Of a stretch of 7,068 nucleotides of DNA, positions 1-5,153 are shown one piece after another (position 1 is the first letter of the stretch; each line of letters opens with the position of its first letter). The notes below the pieces were generated by a model that made no database searches, had not been told where the DNA came from, and worked only from the letters and a program-made list of their open reading frames with translations. Both the position numbers and the translations under genes were made by a program. The DNA comes from Methylococcaceae bacterium (GTDB lineage Bacteria > Pseudomonadota > Gammaproteobacteria > Methylococcales > Methylococcaceae): NCBI GenBank assembly GCA_012026715.1, contig VEPB01000461.1, positions 1-7,068 on the forward strand. Direction: 5' to 3'.

Positions 1-1396
1 ACTGCACTTCGATGATTTCCAGGGGGATCACGCCGGGATTTTCCAGGCGGTGATCGACCCCCAAGGGGATGTAGGTGGATTCGTTTTCGGTGAGCAGCAG
101 CACGTCGTCGCCACGGGTCACCTTGGCCGTGCCCTTGACCACGATCCAATGCTCGGCGCGGTGATGGTGGCGCTGCAGCGACAGCCGAGCGCCGGGCTTC
201 ACCGTCAGCCGCTTCACCTGATAGCGCTCGCCGTGATCGATGCCTTCGAAATCGCCCCAGGGCCGGTGCACCTTGGTGTGGTAGATATGTTCGGGGCGCG
301 CCGACTGGCGGAGGTAGTCGGTGATGGCCTTGACGTCCTGGGCCTTGTCCTTGTGGGCCACCAGCACGGCGTCCTTGGTTTCGATCACCACCAGGTCCTT
401 GACGCCGATGGCGGCGAGGAAGCGGCTTTGGGCATACAGCAGGGAATTGCCGGTATCCTTGCGGTAAACGTCGCCCACCAGCACATTGCCCTGGTCGTCG
501 CAGGGGCGGACTTCGCTCAGCGCCGACCAGGACCCCAGGTCGGACCAGCCGACGTTCAACGGCAAGACTTCCGCCGAGAGTCCGCCGGACTCGCGGGTCA
601 AGGGCTCCATCACGGCGTAGTCGATGGAATCGCTGGGGCAACCGGTGAAAGCCTTCTTGTCGACCCTCAGGAAATCCCCGTCGCGCTTGGAACCGGCCAA
701 GGCTTGCTCGCAAGCGGCGGCGATATCGGCGCGGTAGCGGCGGATCTGCTCCAGCCAGACCGAGGCGCGTAGTACGAAGATGCCACTGTTCCACAGGTAA
801 TCGCCACTGGCCACGTAGGCTTCGGCGGTAGGGGCGTCGGGTTTTTCCACGAAGCGGTCGAGCACGAACACGCCGGGCTTGAGTTCCGCCCCCTTGCTGA
901 GGTAGCCGTAACCGGTTTCCGGCTTGTCGGCGACGATGCCGAAGGTGACCACCGCGCCGGCCGCCGCCTCGCGGACGGCCTCCAACAGCCGCGACCGAAA
1001 ACTGGCGACATCTTCGATGTGATGATCGGAGGGCATGATCGCCAGCACCGGATCGACCGTATCCGCCATCGCCTGAAGAGCGGCCACGGTCAGCGCCGGC
1101 GCGGTGTTACGGCCGACCGGCTCCAGCAGGATAGTGCTGCGTTCGTAACCCAGTTGCCGCAATTGTTCCGCCACCAGAAAACGGTGGCTTTCGTTGCACA
1201 CCACCATCGGCTGAACCACGCCGAATTCGCCGCCGGCCATCTCCGCCAAGCCGGCAATGCGCGCCGCGGTGTCCTGGAATAAGCTGGTTTCCCCGGCAAA
1301 ACACAGAAATTGCTTGGGATAGGCCTCGCGCGAATAAGGCCACAAGCGGGTTCCGGAACCGCCGGACAAGATCACCGGCTGAATCAAGGTCATCAT
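1..1396 (-). CDS. manC: Mannose-1-phosphate guanylyltransferase / mannose-6-phosphate isomerase (bifunctional), 3' end beyond the window
   Basis: This cytoplasmic enzyme makes GDP-mannose from mannose-1-phosphate and GTP, and its second domain interconverts fructose-6-phosphate and mannose-6-phosphate. GDP-mannose feeds exopolysaccharide, alginate-like polymer or O-antigen synthesis. The frame is open without a stop for 465 codons. The nucleotidyltransferase domain (about residues 5-290) shows the signature SGGSGTRLWP (11-20) with PKQF (27-30), LEPVGRNTAPA (91-101), MPSDHH (121-126), PETGYGYL (159-166), FVEKP (182-186) and YLWNSGIFV (200-208). The type II phosphomannose isomerase cupin follows, with RPWG (378-381) and the metal-site stretch LSLQRHHHRAEHW (405-417). 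Family members have about 470-490 residues, so only a few are missing. Two ATG codons are adjacent (1394-1396 and 1391-1393), with GGGAAG six bases ahead of the first. It starts 26 bp after waaA and is probably translated from the same transcript. The family call is very safe; which polymer uses the product cannot be seen. Confidence 0.97.
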   Translation of the reverse strand, partial: MMTLIQPVILSGGSGTRLWPYSREAYPKQFLCFAGETSLFQDTAARIAGLAEMAGGEFGVVQPMVVCNESHRFLVAEQLRQLGYERSTILLEPVGRNTAPALTVAALQAMADTVDPVLAIMPSDHHIEDVASFRSRLLEAVREAAAGAVVTFGIVADKPETGYGYLSKGAELKPGVFVLDRFVEKPDAPTAEAYVASGDYLWNSGIFVLRASVWLEQIRRYRADIAAACEQALAGSKRDGDFLRVDKKAFTGCPSDSIDYAVMEPLTRESGGLSAEVLPLNVGWSDLGSWSALSEVRPCDDQGNVLVGDVYRKDTGNSLLYAQSRFLAAIGVKDLVVIETKDAVLVAHKDKAQDVKAITDYLRQSARPEHIYHTKVHRPWGDFEGIDHGERYQVKRLTVKPGARLSLQRHHHRAEHWIVVKGTAKVTRGDDVLLLTENESTYIPLGVDHRLENPGVIPLEIIEVQ

Positions 1397-1422
1397 CGTC
1401 GTCTTCCCAGAATCCGGTTGAA

Positions 1423-2694
1423 TCAATCAGCCGTCGCGGCCAGCCAGACCGCGAGCCGGTCAGCCACCCGGCGGACCGCGCCACGGCCCTGCTCCACGAA
1501 GGCGCGATTGGCACTGCCCATCGCCGTCTTTACGGAAGCATCCCTCAACACCCGGCCCGCGGCCACTGCCAGTTGCGTCCCGTCGGCAACCTCGAGGGCG
1601 CCGCCGCCGTCCAGCAGGCCGCGGCCGATATCCAGAAAGTTGAATCCGTGCGGCCCGAACAGTAGCGGCAGGCCCAACGCCGCAGGTTCCAGCGGATTGT
1701 GGCCGCCGACCGGCACCAGGCTGCCTCCCACGAAGGCCAGATCTCCGGCGGCATAAAACTGCCGCAATTCCCCCAGAGTATCCAGCAGGAACACCGTGAC
1801 ACCGGCACAATCGCCACCGCCGGAACGGCGCACCGCCGGCCGACCTCGGCGGCTGCACAGCTCCGCCACAGCTTTGAAGCGCTCCGGATGACGCGGCGCG
1901 ACCACCAGTATCAGACCTGGAAATTCCGACGCCAAGCTGTCCAGCACATCCAGCAGGATCGCTTCTTCCCCTTCGTGGGTACTGCCGGCCACCAGCACGA
2001 GGCGATCGCCAAACAGTTGGGCTTTCAGTTGGCGCCCCCGCTCCACCAGATCGGCCGGCAGTTCCAGGTCGAATTTCAGGTTGCCGGCAACTTCCACCCG
2101 TTCCGGCGCAGCGCCCAGACGGCAGTAGCGCTCGGCATCGGCCTGGGTCTGGGCGGCGATCCACTGCACCGCCCCGAGACTGGCTCGGGTCAGCCCGCCC
2201 AACCGCGCATATCCTTTGGCGGAACGCGCCGACAGCCGGGCGTTGACGATGGCCAGCGGAATACCCGCCGCGGCGCAGCTTAAGTACAGATTGGGCCAGA
2301 TCTCGGTTTCCATGATGACCGCGAGACAGGGCTTGAACGCCCCCAGAAACCGACCGATCGGTCCCGGCAGATCATAGGGAAGATAGACGTGGGCCACCCG
2401 CTCCCCCAACGCCTCCCGAACCCGGCGGGAACCGGTCGGGGTCGTGGTGGTCACCACCCAGCGCCGCCCGGGGAAGCGCTCCATCAGTTCCCGCAGCAGG
2501 GGAAAAGCGGCTTCCGCCTCGCCCACCGAGACGGCGTGGATCCAAACGTGCTCCCCTGCAGGGGACGCGGGGTAATACCCGAACCGTTCCGGAATCCTCT
2601 GGCGATAGGCGGGCGCCTTCAAGCTGCGCCACAGCAGTCGCCCGACGACCGCAGGCACCGCCAGACGGAACAGGGCGGTGTAGAGCCGGCGCAC
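1423..2694 (-). CDS. waaA: 3-deoxy-D-manno-octulosonic acid (Kdo) transferase, GT30
   Basis: WaaA (KdtA) transfers Kdo from CMP-Kdo to the lipid A precursor on the cytoplasmic face of the inner membrane, the first step of LPS core assembly. The 423-residue length is typical. The start RRLYTALFRLAVP (2-14) followed by KAPAYRQR (26-33) aligns with the E. coli N-terminus, and the hydrophobic stretch 5-22 would be the membrane anchor. HAVSVGEAEAA (53-63) holds the Glu (E59) that matches the catalytic base of the family. Other landmarks are METEIWPN (128-135), GNLKFD (204-209), VAGSTHEGEE (235-244), VAPRHPERF (265-273) and GGSLVPVGGHNPLEPA (323-338), the last forming the nucleotide-sugar site of the GT-B C-terminal domain. 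The start codon is GTG (2692-2694) with only a weak G-rich ribosome site; homology decides the start. The gene lies 27 bp after rplI and 26 bp before manC. Whether one or two Kdo units are added cannot be read from the sequence. Confidence 0.97.
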   Translation of the reverse strand: MRRLYTALFRLAVPAVVGRLLWRSLKAPAYRQRIPERFGYYPASPAGEHVWIHAVSVGEAEAAFPLLRELMERFPGRRWVVTTTTPTGSRRVREALGERVAHVYLPYDLPGPIGRFLGAFKPCLAVIMETEIWPNLYLSCAAAGIPLAIVNARLSARSAKGYARLGGLTRASLGAVQWIAAQTQADAERYCRLGAAPERVEVAGNLKFDLELPADLVERGRQLKAQLFGDRLVLVAGSTHEGEEAILLDVLDSLASEFPGLILVVAPRHPERFKAVAELCSRRGRPAVRRSGGGDCAGVTVFLLDTLGELRQFYAAGDLAFVGGSLVPVGGHNPLEPAALGLPLLFGPHGFNFLDIGRGLLDGGGALEVADGTQLAVAAGRVLRDASVKTAMGSANRAFVEQGRGAVRRVADRLAVWLAATAD

Positions 2695-2721
2695 TTTGCA
2701 GCGCCCGCCGCCGAGCGAGAC

Positions 2722-3168
2722 TTACTCGCCCACCACCTTGATCTTGACGGAAGCGGTCACATCGCCGTGAATCTGCAGCCTGACGTCATAATCGCCGGTG
2801 GCGCGGATCACGCCATTGGGCAAGCGAACTTCGTGCTTTTCGAGACGGGCGCCGGCAGCGGTGACCGCGTCGGCGATGTCCTTGGTGCCCACCGAGCCGT
2901 ACAGGCGGCCTTCTTCGCCGGCCTTCTGGGCGATGGTGACGGTGAGTTGGGCAAAGGCTTCGGCCCGAGCCTGAGCGGCCGCCAGCTCCGCCGCCGCGCG
3001 CTTTTCCAGTTCGGCTCGGCGCTGCTCGAACTCGGCCAGCTTTTCGGCCGTGGCCGGCGCAGCCTTTCCTTTCGGGATCAGATAATTGCGGCCGTAGCCG
3101 GGACGCACGCTGACTTTGTCGCCCAGGTTGCCCAGGTTGGCGACCTTTTCCAGGAGAATGACATCCAT
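2722..3168 (-). CDS. rplI: 50S ribosomal protein L9
   Basis: L9 binds domain V of 23S rRNA near the L1 stalk and influences frame maintenance and ribosome spacing. The 148 residues match the usual bacterial length (149 in E. coli). The N-terminal rRNA-binding domain carries the family signature: GNLGDKVSVRPGYGRNYL (13-30), then IPKGKA (31-36). A long charged connecting helix rich in Ala, Glu and Arg spans about 41-75, and the C-terminal domain follows with EEGRLYGSVGTKDIADA (around 84-100). The frame stays open upstream to 3294, but MDVILLEKV is the conserved start and AGAGGT lies nine bases before this ATG, so the longer reading is rejected. The gene ends in TAA, 27 bp before waaA, and follows the DUF2232-type gene by 49 bp. 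In many gammaproteobacteria dnaB comes next; here waaA does. Confidence 0.98.
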   Translation of the reverse strand: MDVILLEKVANLGNLGDKVSVRPGYGRNYLIPKGKAAPATAEKLAEFEQRRAELEKRAAAELAAAQARAEAFAQLTVTIAQKAGEEGRLYGSVGTKDIADAVTAAGARLEKHEVRLPNGVIRATGDYDVRLQIHGDVTASVKIKVVGE

Positions 3169-3177
3169 CGAATCAAT

Positions 3178-3183
3178 ACCTCT
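3178..3183 (-). promoter_or_regulatory. Ribosome binding site that fixes the rplI start
   Basis: The minus strand reads AGAGGT followed by nine bases and then the ATG at 3166-3168. The open frame extends about 126 bases further upstream into the tail of the preceding gene, so this Shine-Dalgarno sequence together with the conserved N-terminus MDVILL decides the start. Confidence 0.8.
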
Positions 3184-3217
3184 GTGGTAAAACGTTGTTT
3201 GGTTTATGAAAAATACG

Positions 3218-4183
3218 TCACCGCGAGCGGTGCCGGCTGCGCCAGTCCAGCCACACGTCGCTGAAACCCAGCAGCCCCACCCAAATCGGCGCATGCGGAA
3301 ACAGCAAAAACAGCGCCAGATACACGCCCGTCAGCATCAGACGCCGTGAACCGGAATTGGCCAGTATCCCGTGCAGAACCGCCAAGCCCCCGACGAGGAA
3401 TAACAGGCTGAGCAGAATCACCAGGTTCCAGGCCACCTCGCTCACCCACCCCTGTTGCAGCCAGGCCAATCCGAGCAGGCCCAACCCCAGGTAAGCCAGC
3501 CACGTCGGCATCCGCAAGGCGATAAACTCGGCCCGGAATCCACCGGGATTGTAAAGCGCGGCCTGCCAGCAACGCGCCAGCAGCAAGACCATCACCCATC
3601 CGCCCACCACGACCCCAACCAGGGAACCGGTCACGAAATGGGAAAACACCGACCAATAGTCCTTGATATTCTCAGGGTCGTCCGGCAGGCGGTCTGCCGG
3701 CACGGTCGCCAGTCCCTGCTGCATGGATTCCATCAACCGCCCCGCCACGTCCCCCGCCACCGAATAGACGCCGATGACCGCCAAAAAGCCGAAGCCGAAG
3801 GCAGTCACCAGGCTCGACCGCAAACTGCCGGACTCCCGCAGCACCAGTGCCAGCAAAACCACCGGCAGCCACTGCAGAACCGCCAGCGGCAACGCCACGG
3901 CATCCCCCGGACCGGCCAGCATGCCGATCACGGCCATGACCGGAATCGCCCACCCCAGGACCCGCAATCCCTCCGCGGGTCCCTGGCGGAGGGTCACCAG
4001 GGCGGCGGCCGCCCCGCTGATCAGGTTGAGCGCCATTCCGGCCAGGCTGAAAAGAACCAGCGCGGGCGCGCTGCCGGCCAGTATGCCGAACAGCGGTACC
4101 TTGACGCTCAGGGCGGCGGCAATGGCTACGACCGCGACCGTGTGGCCCCTGCCTCGCATGATGTACCGGGCCAGCGCTTGCAT
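3218..4183 (-). CDS. Polytopic inner-membrane protein, probable DUF2232 (YybS-like) family, between rpsR and rplI
   Basis: This is a 321-residue, strongly hydrophobic protein with no catalytic motif that I recognise. By eye there are about eight membrane segments: roughly 15-31, 36-65 (perhaps two), 76-92, 96-114, 120-142, 184-205, 227-247, 250-274 and 283-305. One larger soluble loop (about 145-183) is acidic and contains PDDPENIKDYW, and the C-terminus is a short basic tail ending RHRSR. A DUF2232 membrane protein is known between rpsR and rplI in pseudomonads and relatives, and a YybS-type relative is found beside rplI in Bacillus; that placement, plus length and topology, is the basis of the call. 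It starts 32 bp after rpsR with a poor ribosome site; an ATG at codon 9 is a possible alternative start. It is presumably co-transcribed with the ribosomal genes. Its function is unknown; a transporter or energy-coupling S-component-like role is speculation. Confidence 0.8.
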   Translation of the reverse strand: MQALARYIMRGRGHTVAVVAIAAALSVKVPLFGILAGSAPALVLFSLAGMALNLISGAAAALVTLRQGPAEGLRVLGWAIPVMAVIGMLAGPGDAVALPLAVLQWLPVVLLALVLRESGSLRSSLVTAFGFGFLAVIGVYSVAGDVAGRLMESMQQGLATVPADRLPDDPENIKDYWSVFSHFVTGSLVGVVVGGWVMVLLLARCWQAALYNPGGFRAEFIALRMPTWLAYLGLGLLGLAWLQQGWVSEVAWNLVILLSLLFLVGGLAVLHGILANSGSRRLMLTGVYLALFLLFPHAPIWVGLLGFSDVWLDWRSRHRSR

Positions 4184-4215
4184 CGGACTGCTACCGGCAG
4201 ACCACCGCCACCGGA

Positions 4216-4446
4216 TTACTGATGGTGGGAATCGCAGAACGGCAGCAGCGCCAGGAACCGCGCACGCTTGATGGCCGTAGCCAGCTGGCGCTGGTATTTG
4301 GCCTTGGTACCGGTGATCCGGCTGGGAACGATCTTGCCGGTTTCGGAAATGAATTCGCGCAAGGTGTCGAGATCCTTGTAATCGATCTCCTTGACGCCCT
4401 CGGCGCTGAAACGGCAGAACTTTCTACGCTTGAATTGACGAGCCAT
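4216..4446 (-). CDS. rpsR: 30S ribosomal protein S18
   Basis: S18 binds 16S rRNA in the platform as a heterodimer with S6. The 76-residue product is nearly collinear with E. coli S18 (75 residues): MARQFKRRKFCRF at the start, EGVKEIDYKDLDTL (16-29), then the highly conserved SGKIVPSRITGTKAKYQRQL-like block (written here with TGKIVPSRITGTKAKYQ, 36-52) and AIKRARFLALLPFCD (58-72). Cys11 is retained. The start ATG is preceded by AGAGGT with seven bases of spacing. The gene lies 45 bp after rpsF, and there is no priB between them, unlike in enteric bacteria. Expression is probably tied to rpsF through the leader element upstream of that gene. Confidence 0.99.
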   Translation of the reverse strand: MARQFKRRKFCRFSAEGVKEIDYKDLDTLREFISETGKIVPSRITGTKAKYQRQLATAIKRARFLALLPFCDSHHQ

Positions 4447-4491
4447 GATGTAAACCTCTGGAATTTCTTACTGGATTTGGGCGGTGCGGGA

Positions 4492-4887
4492 TCACGCGAC
4501 CGATTCGGCTTCGGCGGCGGTCTCCTGGTCGGAGTCGTCGTCGCTTTCGGCCTGCTCGGATTCGCCGTGAGCGGCCTTGACCAGGGGGGAGGCCTCGGTG
4601 ATCGCTTCGTCGCGGCGGATGGTGAGGCTGCGCAGCACCGCGTCATTGAACCGGAATCCGCTCTCCAATTCGTCCAGGGTCGCCTGATCACACTCGATGT
4701 TCATCAGGACATAATGCGCCTTGTGCATCTTGTTGATGGGATAAGCCAACTGGCGCCGGCCCCAGTCTTCCAAACGATGGATGACGCCGGAAGCGGACTC
4801 GATGATGCCCTTGTAGCGCTCGACCATGGCCGGAACCTGAGCGCTCTGATCGGGGTGAACGAGGAATACGATTTCGTAGTGACGCAT
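4492..4887 (-). CDS. rpsF: 30S ribosomal protein S6
   Basis: S6 forms a complex with S18 and binds the central domain of 16S rRNA. The 131-residue product begins MRHYEIVFLVHPDQ as in E. coli and contains EDWGRRQLAYPINKMHKAHY (40-59), followed by the FNDAVLRSLTIRRDEA block (about 81-96) that closes the ferredoxin-like fold. Residues after about 98 form a disordered acidic tail rich in Glu, Asp, Ser and Ala (for example ESDDDSDQE). E. coli S6 also has an acidic tail that RimK extends with glutamates, but here the protein ends AESVA rather than in Glu-Glu. A strong AAGGAG site (4893-4898) sits five bases before the ATG. This is the first gene of the minus-strand operon; the hairpin just upstream suggests feedback control by S6:S18. 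Confidence 0.99.
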   Translation of the reverse strand: MRHYEIVFLVHPDQSAQVPAMVERYKGIIESASGVIHRLEDWGRRQLAYPINKMHKAHYVLMNIECDQATLDELESGFRFNDAVLRSLTIRRDEAITEASPLVKAAHGESEQAESDDDSDQETAAEAESVA

Positions 4888-4892
4888 GATTT

Positions 4893-4898
4893 CTCCTT
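4893..4898 (-). promoter_or_regulatory. Strong rpsF ribosome binding site
   Basis: AAGGAG on the minus strand with a five-base spacer before the rpsF ATG. It begins 11 bases after the 3' side of the 4910-4933 hairpin, so a protein bound to that hairpin could block ribosome entry. Confidence 0.85.
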
Positions 4899-4909
4899 AC
4901 GGATGAAAA

Positions 4910-4933
4910 GCCTGCCGCAAACAACGGTCAGGC
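4910..4933 (-). promoter_or_regulatory. Hairpin in the rpsF 5' leader, probable S6:S18-binding autoregulatory element
   Basis: On the minus strand the leader contains GCCTG, then ACCG, a seven-base loop TTGTTTG, then CGG and CAGGC. The outer arms pair over five G+C-rich base pairs; the inner CCG and CGG can also pair, leaving one bulged A, or the CCG can stay available for protein. A hairpin displaying a conserved CCG just ahead of the rpsF ribosome site is the hallmark of the known S6:S18 leader, where the complex imitates its 16S rRNA contact and represses rpsF. It is followed by TTTT, so it also weakly resembles a terminator, but its place 22 bases before the rpsF start argues for regulation of that gene. 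The assignment rests on position and the CCG element, not on a covariance-model score. Confidence 0.72.
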
Positions 4934-4943
4934 AAGGAGTGAT

Positions 4944-4966
4944 GGCCCCGCTCGTGAGCGAAAGCC
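4944..4966 (-). other. Second stem-loop in the rpsF leader
   Basis: The minus-strand RNA reads GGCTTTCGCT, loop CACG, AGCGGGGCC. The CGCT/AGCG core pairs perfectly and the outer GGC pairs with GCC, with one or two G-U pairs and a small bulge between. It lies between the inferred transcription start (near 4979) and the S6:S18-like hairpin. It may support folding of the leader or protect the 5' end; no known family was recognised. Confidence 0.45.
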
Positions 4967-4985
4967 ACCGCCAAAAAAGACAGCG

Positions 4986-5014
4986 ATTCTACTGGAGCTC
5001 GCCGCGGCGCACAA
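4986..5014 (-). promoter_or_regulatory. Probable sigma70 promoter of the rpsF operon
   Basis: The minus strand has TTGTGC (5009-5014) and TAGAAT (4986-4991) separated by exactly 17 bp. The -10 matches five of six consensus positions and the -35 keeps the key TTG. The predicted start is near 4979-4981, giving a leader of about 92-94 bases that contains both stem-loops. The bases after the -10 (CGCTGT) are fairly G+C-rich, as is common for stringently controlled ribosomal promoters, and a run of six T follows at the start of the transcript (4973-4978). Confidence 0.55.
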
Positions 5015-5074
5015 CCGCGATGAACACCCCTACCAGACCCACGAGCCTGAAGGCTAGAATCCGAACGATCGCTC

Positions 5075-5102
5075 GTCGCCGCAGTCAATGGAGTGCGGTG
5101 AC
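5075..5102 (+). other. Inverted repeat upstream of ftsH
   Basis: GTCGCCGCA (5075-5083) and TGCGGTGAC (5094-5102) are complementary over nine positions with one G-U pair in plus-strand RNA, around a ten-base loop. It ends about 51 bases before the ftsH ATG. It could be an RNA stem in the ftsH leader or a binding site for a dimeric regulator in the divergent spacer; the sequence does not say which. Confidence 0.4.
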
Positions 5103-5120
5103 AACATTCCACCTAGCCCC

Positions 5121-5132
5121 TCCCGTTCGGGA
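5121..5132 (+). other. Short palindrome just upstream of the ftsH ribosome site
   Basis: TCCCG TT CGGGA is a perfect inverted repeat. As RNA it would form a four-pair stem (UCCC/GGGA) with a GUUC loop, ten bases before the GGAG Shine-Dalgarno sequence at 5143-5146. It is small and could occur by chance in G+C-rich DNA. Confidence 0.3.
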
Positions 5133-5153
5133 CCACCCATTCGGAGACGCACC

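Noticed and set aside
50..772. Plus-strand open frame of 240 codons opposite manC
   Set aside because: It lies fully within the manC reading frame on the other strand and shows no recognisable protein feature.
1699..2283. Plus-strand open frame of 194 codons opposite waaA
   Set aside because: It overlaps conserved waaA motifs on the opposite strand and its predicted product is compositionally biased and unrecognisable.
3184..3217. A separate promoter for rplI in the A+T-rich gap after the membrane gene
   Set aside because: A CATAAA-like -10 can be placed there, but no -35 with TTG lies at a suitable distance.
2389..3264. Plus-strand open frame of 291 codons opposite waaA and rplI
   Set aside because: It is antisense to two confidently identified genes, its translation is rich in Gly, His, Arg and Gln without any family motif, and long antisense frames are expected in high-G+C DNA.
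3455..4222. Plus-strand open frame of 255 codons opposite the membrane protein gene
   Set aside because: The product is a His/Gln/Arg-rich string, the expected complement of a hydrophobic membrane-protein gene, not a real protein.
4447..4491. A missing or hidden priB between rpsF and rpsR
   Set aside because: The gap is only 45 bp and holds just the rpsR ribosome site; absence of priB is normal outside enteric and related groups.
4906..4933. The rpsF leader hairpin plus TTTT read as an intrinsic terminator
   Set aside because: It would end transcription just before rpsF, has only four T, and its position and CCG element fit the S6:S18 regulatory hairpin better; attenuation remains possible.
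5044..5055. AGCCT-GA-AGGCT palindrome in the divergent spacer
   Set aside because: Only five base pairs per arm, easily expected by chance; it is noted because it touches the TAGAAT on the plus strand.
5062..5075. Near-palindrome centred on CGATCG as an operator
   Set aside because: One mismatched pair and a common G+C-rich core; no repeat of it elsewhere in the spacer supports an operator.
5046..5080. A sigma32-type heat-shock promoter for ftsH starting at CCTGAA
   Set aside because: The -35-like hexamer is fair, but no CCCCAT-like -10 occurs at the required distance.
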